DNA of 64,000 bases. Origin: JBFHRE01 sp041591895. Lineage in GTDB: Bacteria > Actinomycetota > Acidimicrobiia > Spongiisociales > ZC4RG35. Below, one piece after another: positions 16,569 to 23,845 of this stretch (position 1 is the stretch's first letter; every line of letters begins with the position of its first letter). The notes beneath the pieces are model-generated. The model made no database searches, was not told where the DNA came from, and saw only the letters and a program-made list of their open reading frames with translations. A program made the translations under genes and the position numbers. Location: positions 8,160 to 72,159 of the forward strand of contig JBFHRE010000001.1 in the NCBI GenBank assembly GCA_041591895.1. The letters are read 5' to 3'.

Positions 16569-17928
16569 ATGGCTCCCGCACCGGACCATTCACCTCATCG
16601 GCATCGGTGGGGCCGGGATGAGTGCCCTGGCTCGGGTGTTGTCCGGCGCGGGTCACACCGTCACAGGGTCGGATCTGTACCCCAGTGGGGTGCTGGATTC
16701 GCTTCGCGACATCGGGCTCGACGTCTGGGCGGGTCACAAACCGGAACGAGTCCAGGCCGCCGACCTGGTGGTGGCTTCATCGGCTGTGCCGGCTACCGAT
16801 CCGGAGTGGCAGGCGGCGATGGCGGCCGGCACCCCGTGCTGGATGCGACCCCAGCTCCTCGAGGAGATGACCTCTCGGGTGCGGACGGTGGGAGCGACAG
16901 GCACTCACGGGAAGTCCTCGACCTCGGCCATGCTGGTGACAGCCCTCCGTCATGTCGGCGTGTCCCCCTCGTTCGTGGTCGGGGCCGACCTGGTGGACCT
17001 TCGGACCAACGCCGCCTACGGGTCCGATCCTTTGCTGGTGCTCGAAGCCGATGAGGCGTTCGGAACATTCGAGTCGCTTCACCTGAGCGGGCTGATCGTC
17101 ACCAATGTCGAAGCCGACCACCTCGATCACTTCGGCACCGTCGAGGAGGTCGAGGCTGCATTCACGAGGGTGGTCAGGAAGGTGGAAGGACCGGTCGTCG
17201 CGTGCGCCGACGATCCCGGCTCGGCCGCCCTCGCCGCCCGGACCGGGGTGATGACCTACGGTCTGGCTCCTGAGTCCACATTCGTCATCGCCGAACTGGA
17301 ACAGCGGTCCGATGGGTTCTGGTTCAGGATTCAAGGGCCCGATCTGGACCAGCGGGCGATGTCGACCCGCCCCGGCCTCCACATGCTCCGGAACGCCGCG
17401 GCTGTGCTCGCTCTGGGGTCCCTCCTCGGGTATGACCCGGCCGGCCTGGCTTCCGGTCTCGAGCGGTTCCACGGCATAAGGCGGCGCTTCGAGCATCGAG
17501 GCACGGTGGGCGGTGTGACGGTGATCGACGACTACGCCCACCATCCGACGGAGGTCTCGGCCACGATCCGAGCTGCTCGTCAGACCAATCCGGCCCGCCT
17601 CGTGGCGGTGTTCCAGCCCCACCTCTACAGCCGGACCGAGCGCCTGGCCGGCGAGTTCGGCTCGGCGCTCGCCCTGGCCGACGTGGTGATCGTCACCGAT
17701 GTGTACGGGTCCCGGGAGGCGCCGATTCCCGGCGTCACCGGGGAGCTGGTGTCGGCCGCGTCGATTCGGGCGGGAGCGGATCCGGTCTCGTACGTGGCGC
17801 ATCGGGCCGACCTCGCCGAGGCAGTGGCGAGCGTCGCACGGGCGGGAGACGTGGTGGTGTTGATGGGGGCCGGAGACATCACCGTGGTGGCGGGTGAACT
17901 CATCCAGCTGTTGGACGCGGCCAGATGA
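16561..17928 (+). CDS. murC: UDP-MurNAc:L-Ala ligase MurC
   Basis: MurC, 455 residues, adds L-alanine to UDP-MurNAc. The N-terminal UDP-binding loop HLIGIGGAGMSALAR (about 11-25) and ATP loop GATGTHGKSSTSAM near 115 are clear, and DDYAHHPTEV lies near 322. The ATP loop has the HGKSS form common in MurC. It overlaps murG by eight bases and murB by four. Actinobacteria usually keep murC-murB-ftsQ or murC-ftsQ in this order, as here. Confidence 0.95.
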   Translation: MGEWLPHRTIHLIGIGGAGMSALARVLSGAGHTVTGSDLYPSGVLDSLRDIGLDVWAGHKPERVQAADLVVASSAVPATDPEWQAAMAAGTPCWMRPQLLEEMTSRVRTVGATGTHGKSSTSAMLVTALRHVGVSPSFVVGADLVDLRTNAAYGSDPLLVLEADEAFGTFESLHLSGLIVTNVEADHLDHFGTVEEVEAAFTRVVRKVEGPVVACADDPGSAALAARTGVMTYGLAPESTFVIAELEQRSDGFWFRIQGPDLDQRAMSTRPGLHMLRNAAAVLALGSLLGYDPAGLASGLERFHGIRRRFEHRGTVGGVTVIDDYAHHPTEVSATIRAARQTNPARLVAVFQPHLYSRTERLAGEFGSALALADVVIVTDVYGSREAPIPGVTGELVSAASIRAGADPVSYVAHRADLAEAVASVARAGDVVVLMGAGDITVVAGELIQLLDAAR

Positions 17929-18839
17929 GCCGGCTCGACGAACTGGTCGAAGGCGGTCTCGTCGACGCGGGAGTCCGACTCGGCAAGTTGACGACGTACA
18001 AGCTCGGCGGCCCGGCCGACTACTTTGCCGACGTGTCGGACCCCGACCAATTGGAGGTGGTCTCGGATGCGTGGCGTGGTTCGGGACTCGAGGTTCTGAT
18101 CGTCGGACGCGGCAGCAACCTCGTCATCGCCGACTCGGGCTTTCGGGGCCTCGTGATCAGGCTGGGCGGAACATTCGCCGGGATCGAGATCGAGGGTGAG
18201 ATGGTCACGGCCGGTGGAGCCGTGCACCTGCCGACGCTTGCTCGAACGGCTGTCAAAGCCGGCCTTCTCGGTCTGGAGTTCTTCGTGGGGATCCCCGGTT
18301 CGGTCGGTGGGGCAATCCGCCAGAACGCCGGCTGTCATGGCTCTGAGACGGTGGACTTCCTGGTCGAGACCTCGGTGATCGACCTGACGAACGGCGTGCG
18401 TACTAAGCGATCGGCGATCGACCTCGACCTCTCATACCGGCATTCCAACCTCTCGGCGCACCACGTCGTCACCTCGGCCACGTTTCGCTGTGTTCCCGGG
18501 GATCCGGCAATGGGGGAGCAGACGATGCGAGAGATCACCCGATGGCGAAGAGACCACCAGCCGGGGGGAACCCTGAACGCCGGCAGCGTCTTCAAGAACC
18601 CGCCCGGTGACCATGCTGGACGTCTCATCGACGCGCTGGGCCTCAAGGGATTCCGGGTGGGAGGCGCTTCGGTGTCGGAGCGACACGCCAACTTCTTTGT
18701 CGCCGCAGCAGATGCCACTGCAGCGGACCTCTTCGGCCTCGTCCACGAGATTCGAAATCGGGTGAAACAGGCGACCGGTGTCCTCCTCGAGCCCGAGATC
18801 GTGTTCGCGGGCGACTTCGGCCCGCCCGAGGCGACTTGA
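17925..18839 (+). CDS. murB: UDP-N-acetylenolpyruvoylglucosamine reductase MurB
   Basis: MurB, 304 residues, an FAD enzyme that reduces UDP-GlcNAc-enolpyruvate to UDP-MurNAc with NADPH. FAD-binding features are TTYKLGGPADYF near 24 and VGRGSNLVIADSGFRG near 62. The mid-region GIPGSVGGAIRQNAGCHG and the late GSVFKNPPGDHAGRLID (catalytic Ser and nearby residues) fit a type I MurB. It overlaps murC by four bases and touches ftsQ (TGATG). Confidence 0.95.
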   Translation: MSRLDELVEGGLVDAGVRLGKLTTYKLGGPADYFADVSDPDQLEVVSDAWRGSGLEVLIVGRGSNLVIADSGFRGLVIRLGGTFAGIEIEGEMVTAGGAVHLPTLARTAVKAGLLGLEFFVGIPGSVGGAIRQNAGCHGSETVDFLVETSVIDLTNGVRTKRSAIDLDLSYRHSNLSAHHVVTSATFRCVPGDPAMGEQTMREITRWRRDHQPGGTLNAGSVFKNPPGDHAGRLIDALGLKGFRVGGASVSERHANFFVAAADATAADLFGLVHEIRNRVKQATGVLLEPEIVFAGDFGPPEAT

Positions 18840-19612
18840 TGGACCCCCGCATTGCTGCCCGTCGGCGCAGCGTGGCCGAGCATCAGGCCCGGGGATCCCT
18901 CACCCGGGTCATATACGTGCTCGCATTCATGGCAGTCGTCGGATTGGGTGCCTGGCTGCTGTTTCGGGCACCGGTCTTCGCCATCGCCGAGATCAGCGTG
19001 GGTGGTGGACTGCGCGCTTCGATCGACGACGACCTCCGATCCCACGGCATCGAGGTAGGTCGGCCGATGGTCTCGGCTGATCTGAGTGCGGCGCTCGAAG
19101 CAGTCGAAGCGGACCCATGGGTGGTCCAGGCGACGATCGAGCGGAATTGGCCGGATGTGATCTCGGTGTCCGTAGTGGAGCGTACGCCGACCGCCGAGGT
19201 CGCCTGTGCCGATGGGACCGTGCTGGCGGCGGTTGACGGAACGGTGCTTCCAACCGACGACCCGGGAGCGGAGGAGGTGGGCCGGATCTCGTTGCCTTCG
19301 GTGGCATGTGACCAGCTGTCGGAGGATCTCGGTGCCCGGATGGGACTCGAGTTCCTCGACGCGTTGCCAGACCGGATCTCCCGAGCGACCGAGATCGGGA
19401 CGGGGGAAGAGGGCATCGTGGCGACGGTCGCCACCTATCTGGTCCGGCTGGGCTCGGCGGATGGGGGAGCGGAGAAGGCGAGAGCACTGGTGGCGGTTCT
19501 GGTCGACCCACCCGAACCTGGCTCGACCATCACCCTTGTCGCTCCTACCCGTCCGGCGGTGATGCCTCCCCAGGTGGATGCGACGACCACGCCCGAGACG
19601 ACAGAGAGCTGA
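18839..19612 (+). CDS. ftsQ: cell division protein FtsQ
   Basis: FtsQ (DivIB), 257 residues, a bitopic scaffold of the divisome that binds FtsL/FtsB. It has a basic cytoplasmic tail of about 25 residues, one membrane helix (about 26-44), then the POTRA domain (FAIAEISVGGGLRASIDD) and the conserved segment WVVQATIERNWPDVISVSVVERTP. The ATG at 18839 shares one base with the murB stop; a TTG one codon earlier is an alternative. The C-terminus is Thr/Pro-rich. Confidence 0.88.
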   Translation: MDPRIAARRRSVAEHQARGSLTRVIYVLAFMAVVGLGAWLLFRAPVFAIAEISVGGGLRASIDDDLRSHGIEVGRPMVSADLSAALEAVEADPWVVQATIERNWPDVISVSVVERTPTAEVACADGTVLAAVDGTVLPTDDPGAEEVGRISLPSVACDQLSEDLGARMGLEFLDALPDRISRATEIGTGEEGIVATVATYLVRLGSADGGAEKARALVAVLVDPPEPGSTITLVAPTRPAVMPPQVDATTTPETTES

Positions 19613-19833
19613 GGCGGCCTGCCTGCGGCTCCGGAACGTGGATCGGGGTGGTGGGGATGAGGCTGTCGGGACCTGGCCCTCAACTCTCACCCTGTAGTTG
19701 AACCTCAGGGTTTTGGGGTTTACGCCCGGCTCAAGTTCGTGTAAAGGTTAAGGCTACCGGTCGACCGAGCGTCGTCGATGCGCGGCCCGGATGAGAGATT
19801 CCAAGCAGACTCCCAAGCAGAGAGACAATCGAA
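19613..19833. other. ftsQ-ftsZ intergenic region
   Basis: The 221-base gap probably carries a separate ftsZ promoter, as in other actinobacteria. A small inverted repeat ACCCTG / CAGGGT (19690-19712 region) is followed by TTTT and could be a weak attenuator, and TTTACG (19719-19724) with TAAAGG (19742-19747) at 17-base spacing is a possible but poor promoter. No coding frame here looks real. AGAGAG precedes the ftsZ ATG. Confidence 0.3.
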
Positions 19834-20913
19834 ATGGCAACCAAAGCAGGCGGGTATCTCGCCGTCATCAAAGTGGTCGGGGTCGGTGGTGGCGGGGTCA
19901 ATGCCATCAACCGGATGATCGAGGCCGGGGTGAGGGGGGTCGAGTTCATCGCTCTCAACACCGACGCCCAGGCCCTGCTGATGTCCGATGCCGACGTCAA
20001 GGTGGATCTCGGCCGGGACATCACCAGAGGACTCGGCGCCGGCGCCAATCCCGAAGTGGGGCGGGCGGCCGCCGAGGCGCACCGCCAGGAACTCGAAGAG
20101 GTTCTGAAGGGTGCCGACATGGTCTTCATCACAGCCGGGGAAGGTGGCGGGACCGGGACCGGGGGCGCACCGATCGTCGCAGAGGCCGCCCGGGCGCTTG
20201 GAGCGCTGACCGTGGGTGTCGTGACGCGTCCGTTCGGGTTCGAGGGACGCCGCCGCGCCCTGCATGCCGAGCAGGGCATCCAGGCGTTGCGAGAAGCCGT
20301 CGACACGCTGATAGTCATCCCCAACGACCGCCTGCTCGAGATCGGCGATCCCAAGGCGCCGATGACCGAGACGTTTCGTCTCGCCGACGACGTGCTTATG
20401 AGCGGTGTGGCCGGGATCACGAATCTCATCACCACCCCGGGGCTGATCAACGTCGACTTCGCCGATGTCAAGACGGTGATGTCGGACGCAGGCACGGCCG
20501 TCATGGGCATCGGGCGCGCGTCCGGGGACGAACGAGCCCAGCAGGCCGCCCAGCGAGCGATCTCTTCCCCGATGCTCGAGACCTCGATGGAAGGCGCTCG
20601 CGGCGTGCTGCTGTCCGTGGCCGGCCCCTCGAACATGACGCTCCATGAGGCGACCGCCGCCGCCCAAGTGGTTTCTCAGCATGCGGACGACGAAGCCGAC
20701 ATCATCTTCGGTGCAACGGTCGACGATTCGCTCGGCGAGGAGATGCGAGTGACCGTTGTTGCCGCAGGGTTCGACAAGAAGCGTTCGACTCGTAACCCGC
20801 TCGGAACTTCGGCACCGGCCATGGGCTCCTCGACGCCCCGGCCGGTTTCCTCCCTGCGGCCGTCTGCGTCCGGGGACGATCCACTCGACATTCCTCCCTT
20901 CGTACGAGGATGA
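19834..20913 (+). CDS. ftsZ: cell division GTPase FtsZ
   Basis: FtsZ, 359 residues, the tubulin homologue that builds the Z ring. Present are the N-terminal KVVGVGGGGVNAINRM, the tubulin signature GEGGGTGTGGAP (about residue 103), the T7 loop region LINVDFADVKTVM, and the C-terminal peptide DDPLDIPPFVRG that docks SepF and other partners. The linker is short. The pgeF start overlaps the stop by four bases. There is no ftsA in the cluster; SepF (22173) is the likely membrane anchor. Confidence 0.97.
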   Translation: MATKAGGYLAVIKVVGVGGGGVNAINRMIEAGVRGVEFIALNTDAQALLMSDADVKVDLGRDITRGLGAGANPEVGRAAAEAHRQELEEVLKGADMVFITAGEGGGTGTGGAPIVAEAARALGALTVGVVTRPFGFEGRRRALHAEQGIQALREAVDTLIVIPNDRLLEIGDPKAPMTETFRLADDVLMSGVAGITNLITTPGLINVDFADVKTVMSDAGTAVMGIGRASGDERAQQAAQRAISSPMLETSMEGARGVLLSVAGPSNMTLHEATAAAQVVSQHADDEADIIFGATVDDSLGEEMRVTVVAAGFDKKRSTRNPLGTSAPAMGSSTPRPVSSLRPSASGDDPLDIPPFVRG

Positions 20914-21527
20914 TCCGGGTCCGGTCGGCGCTGTTCACCGAAGCAGCCGACGGGGACCTGAGGTCGGCGGCGGATGCTCGGAAGGCGGTGGCATTGGCGG
21001 CCGGAATCCCAGCCTCCTGGGCCGAGCTCCGCCAGGTGCACGGCGCCGACGTAAAGAGGGTCGAAGGCCCGGGTCACTTCGGAGAGGGCGATGCCCTGTG
21101 GACGACAGATCCCGAAGTACCTCTCGCGGTGTTCACAGCGGATTGTGCCGGAGTCGTGCTGGTGGCGAAGGGTGCAGTGGGCGTTGCTCATGCCGGATGG
21201 CGGGGAGCGGTTGCCGGAGTGGTGCCGGCGCTGGTAGACGTCATGCGGACGGCTGGACATGCTCCAATCAGGGCGATTGTCGGCCCGTTGATCGCACCCT
21301 GCTGCTTTGAGGTCGGTCCCGAGGTGGCGGATCTGTTTCCCGGTCGAACCGCTGTCACCACCTGGGGCACTACGTCGGTCGATCTCCGGGGGGTCATCGC
21401 CGACCAACTCGAGTCGACGCCGGTGGAATTCCTCCCGGGGTGTACCCGCCACGAGATGCGGTGGCTGTCGCACCGTCGGGACCGAACCGATTCCCGAATG
21501 GCGACCGTGGGGTGGATGGAGCAATGA
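20910..21527 (+). CDS. pgeF: PgeF/YfiH laccase-domain protein (purine nucleoside phosphorylase-like)
   Basis: A 205-residue DUF152 protein of the PgeF/YlmD group, which lies downstream of ftsZ in most actinobacteria. Members have been reported as purine nucleoside phosphorylases and as a peptidoglycan editing factor. Metal-site residues are visible: RQVHGADV near 42, FTADCAGV near 72 and VAHAGWRG near 93, plus PCCFEVG. The C-terminal SHRRDRTDSRMATVG corresponds to the usual SYRRDG segment. ATGA overlaps join it to both ftsZ and yggS. Confidence 0.88.
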   Translation: MIRVRSALFTEAADGDLRSAADARKAVALAAGIPASWAELRQVHGADVKRVEGPGHFGEGDALWTTDPEVPLAVFTADCAGVVLVAKGAVGVAHAGWRGAVAGVVPALVDVMRTAGHAPIRAIVGPLIAPCCFEVGPEVADLFPGRTAVTTWGTTSVDLRGVIADQLESTPVEFLPGCTRHEMRWLSHRRDRTDSRMATVGWMEQ

Positions 21528-22171
21528 GTTACAGGTCGGTGATGGAACGGGTCGAACGGTCGATCGACGCCGCCGCCGGCTGGCGTGACCAGGTCACAGT
21601 GGTGGCGGTCTCGAAGGGTCGGTCGGTCGGGGAGATCAGGGCGCTGTACGACCTGGGGCACCGCGACTTCGGCGAGAACCGAGCCCAGGAGTTGGTGGCC
21701 AAGGTCCCGGAATGCCCGGACGACATCCGGTGGCATTTCGTCGGGCCTCTGCAGTCGAACAAGGTGCGTCTGGTTCGGCCGGTCGCCCACCTCCTTCACT
21801 CGATGGACCGGGTGGATCTGGGCAGAGTGTGGATGAAAGGCCCCGGCCGCCCGCCTTCGGCCCTGCTTCAGGTCAACATCGGCCGGGAGCCGCAGAAGAG
21901 CGGGGTGGATCCGGACGAGGTGGACGGAACGATCCGACAATTGGGAGCCCTGGGAGTGAATCTGGTCGGGCTGATGGCGATCCCACCGGTGGCTGAGGAT
22001 CCAGCGCTCGTGCGGCCGTACTTCGACCACCTGCGGGCCCTCCGCGACCGGCTGTCATCCGCACACCCGGCCCTCCAGGAGCTGTCCATGGGGATGTCGG
22101 ACGATTTCGAAGTGGCGATAGCCGCCGGTTCGACGATTATTCGCGTCGGTCGGGCTATCTTTGGGGACTGA
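21524..22171 (+). CDS. YggS/PROSC family PLP-binding protein
   Basis: A 215-residue pyridoxal-phosphate homeostasis protein. The PLP lysine is in VVAVSKGRSVGE; GENRAQE, WHFVGPLQSNK and LSMGMSDDFEVAI..GSTIIRVGRAIFG complete the family pattern. These proteins bind PLP without a known catalytic reaction and buffer B6 and amino-acid pools. It sits in the usual place between pgeF and sepF. The start at 21524 overlaps the pgeF stop by four bases. Confidence 0.92.
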   Translation: MSYRSVMERVERSIDAAAGWRDQVTVVAVSKGRSVGEIRALYDLGHRDFGENRAQELVAKVPECPDDIRWHFVGPLQSNKVRLVRPVAHLLHSMDRVDLGRVWMKGPGRPPSALLQVNIGREPQKSGVDPDEVDGTIRQLGALGVNLVGLMAIPPVAEDPALVRPYFDHLRALRDRLSSAHPALQELSMGMSDDFEVAIAAGSTIIRVGRAIFGD

Positions 22172-22172
22172 C

Positions 22173-22685
22173 ATGTCTTCACTTTTTTCCAAAGCGCTCC
22201 TGTACCTGGGCCTCGTCGACGAGGAATCGGGCTTCGACAACGCCGAGGCCGGCTCTCCCCAGTCCCCGGTCGAGTCGGAGGCGAGGAGGAACCGACCGAT
22301 CGAGCCGGAAGGACGCCGGGTCGAACCGCCGGCGGCGACATCCAGGACCTCGGCGCCTCGTGGCGAGTCTCTGGCGGGAGTGCGCACCATCCGGCCCGCC
22401 GCCCAGACTGACATCCTCGTGGTCGAGGAGTTCACCGATGCTCGACTACTCGCCGATCGGGTGCGCGATCACATTCCAGTAGTGGTCGACCTCCGGATGG
22501 CGGACACCGAGCTCGGAAGGCGAGTGATCGATTTCTCCTCCGGCCTCATCTACGCCCTCGACGGGAAGATGAAGAAGGTGGGCGATGCGCTCGTGCTGGT
22601 CACTCCTCGAGGCGTGGACATCTCTCGTGAGGAGAAGGAGCGGCTGACGAGGCTCGGGGCGTACGAGATCGACCTCGACTCCTGA
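22173..22685 (+). CDS. sepF: cell division protein SepF
   Basis: SepF, 170 residues. An N-terminal amphipathic segment (SSLFSKALLYLGL) should bind the membrane, then comes a disordered Pro/Glu/Arg-rich linker to about residue 75, and the DUF552 beta-sandwich (ILVVEEFTDARLLADRVRD; RVIDFSSGLIYALDGKM). SepF tethers FtsZ to the membrane in bacteria without FtsA. The ATG at 22173 is one base after the yggS stop; the yggT-like gene follows two bases after this stop. Confidence 0.93.
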   Translation: MSSLFSKALLYLGLVDEESGFDNAEAGSPQSPVESEARRNRPIEPEGRRVEPPAATSRTSAPRGESLAGVRTIRPAAQTDILVVEEFTDARLLADRVRDHIPVVVDLRMADTELGRRVIDFSSGLIYALDGKMKKVGDALVLVTPRGVDISREEKERLTRLGAYEIDLDS

Positions 22686-22687
22686 AC

Positions 22688-22942
22688 ATGGGTCGGACCC
22701 TCTACGGCTATCTCTGCATCGGGCTCAACCTCTACGCACTGGCGCTCTTTGCCTGGGTGATCCTGTCATGGGTGCGGGTCTCCTCCACCCACCCCCTGGC
22801 CCGGCTCCAGGTGATGCTCGATCGCATCGTTTACCCGGTCGTTCTCCCGATTCGCAGGTATGTTCCGCCCCTTCGGATCGGCGGCGTGGCGCTGGATCTG
22901 TCGGTGATTCTGGTTTTCATCCTGATCCGGGTCATCTGCTGA
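22688..22942 (+). CDS. YggT family membrane protein
   Basis: An 84-residue membrane protein with two hydrophobic helices (about 8-28 and 64-84) joined by the conserved YggT loop (DRIVYPVVLPIRRYVPP). The family sits between sepF and divIVA in actinobacteria; its function is unclear, with suggested roles in division or osmotic stress. It starts two bases after sepF and is probably the last gene of the long division transcript, since a promoter-like palindrome region follows. Confidence 0.88.
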   Translation: MGRTLYGYLCIGLNLYALALFAWVILSWVRVSSTHPLARLQVMLDRIVYPVVLPIRRYVPPLRIGGVALDLSVILVFILIRVIC

Positions 22943-22945
22943 TGC

Positions 22946-22974
22946 TTGGCCGTATCGTCGACGATACTTAACCT
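22946..22974 (+). promoter_or_regulatory. candidate divIVA promoter with 16-bp palindrome in the spacer
   Basis: TTGGCC (22946-22951) and TAACCT (22969-22974) are 17 bases apart, and the perfect palindrome GTATCGTCGACGATAC (22952-22967) fills the spacer. A repressor or activator dimer could bind there. The regulator is unknown and I do not recognise the site. Confidence 0.45.
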
Positions 22975-23001
22975 GAACGGATCACAACCCCGAGGTAGGC
23001 C

Positions 23002-23835
23002 ATGCCACTGACTCCAATCGATGTCCAACAAAAGACGTTCGTGACGACGTTTCGCGGGTATGACCTCGACGAGGTCGACGATTTCCTCGACGAGGTCGTC
23101 ACATCCCTCAAGGACTATGAGCAGCGACTCCACGACGCACAGCAGCGAATCGCGATCCTCGAGGCACAGGCGCAGGGTCGGGGCGATTCGGAGGCAGCTA
23201 TCTCCCGGGCTCTGGTGTCGGCCCAGCGGTCGGCCGACCTGATCGTGGGAGACGCGAAATCGGAGGCGGAACGAATCCTCGCCGGCGCCCGGCTCGATGC
23301 CAGGTCGCTCGAGTCCGAGCGCGACAAGGAGCGTGCCCGCCTCGAAGGCGAGATGTCGGAAATGCGCAACATCGTTGCCGAACTGAAGGAGCGAATCGCC
23401 GCGCTGGCAGGGCCGATGGCGGAGGACGCAGACACGATGATGACCGCTGTTGACGCCGCCGACCAGGCGATGGCGGTGGCCGGCGCCGAGGTGGCCGACT
23501 CCGTGGTCATCGGGGCCGAATTGGGCCATGAGGACCACGATTCCGACCTCAGCGCAGATCATGAGCTCGCCGATCGCCCACTGGCGGACGAAGAGGTGGG
23601 CGAGCCCGAGATCGAGTTCATCGACGTCACATCCGATGAGCAGTCCGCCGAGTCCGGGGGGCACGAGATCACGGACGACGAGTCGTTGGACGATGATCTG
23701 GAAGATGAAGACGCGGCTTCCACGAGACCGGCCTCTCTCGGCTGGGAAGTGGCCCGGGATCCCAAGGTCGAAGACGCAATCGAGGAGCTGCCTGGCCTGC
23801 ACGAGCGGGTCCCCCGACCGTGGGAAGACGTCTGA
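23002..23835 (+). CDS. divIVA: polar growth / division protein DivIVA (Wag31-like)
   Basis: DivIVA, 277 residues, the coiled-coil protein that marks curved membrane at poles and septa and directs wall growth in actinobacteria. The N-terminal membrane-binding region (LTPIDVQQKTFVTTFRGYDLDEVDDFLDEV) is followed by coiled coil to about residue 135 and a long, very acidic C-terminal tail that is not coiled coil. GAGGT lies eight bases before the ATG. It is convergent with ileS, four bases away, and the two stop codons share a palindrome. Confidence 0.93.
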   Translation: MPLTPIDVQQKTFVTTFRGYDLDEVDDFLDEVVTSLKDYEQRLHDAQQRIAILEAQAQGRGDSEAAISRALVSAQRSADLIVGDAKSEAERILAGARLDARSLESERDKERARLEGEMSEMRNIVAELKERIAALAGPMAEDADTMMTAVDAADQAMAVAGAEVADSVVIGAELGHEDHDSDLSADHELADRPLADEEVGEPEIEFIDVTSDEQSAESGGHEITDDESLDDDLEDEDAASTRPASLGWEVARDPKVEDAIEELPGLHERVPRPWEDV

Positions 23836-23845
23836 CCGGTCAGAC
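23830..23845. terminator. palindrome spanning the divIVA and ileS stop codons
   Basis: GTCTGACCGGTCAGAC is a perfect 16-base palindrome. It contains the divIVA TGA (23833-23835) and, on the other strand, the ileS TGA (23842-23840). As RNA it could form a six-pair hairpin with a four-base loop from either side, so it may be a compact two-way terminator. There is no T-tract. Confidence 0.35.
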
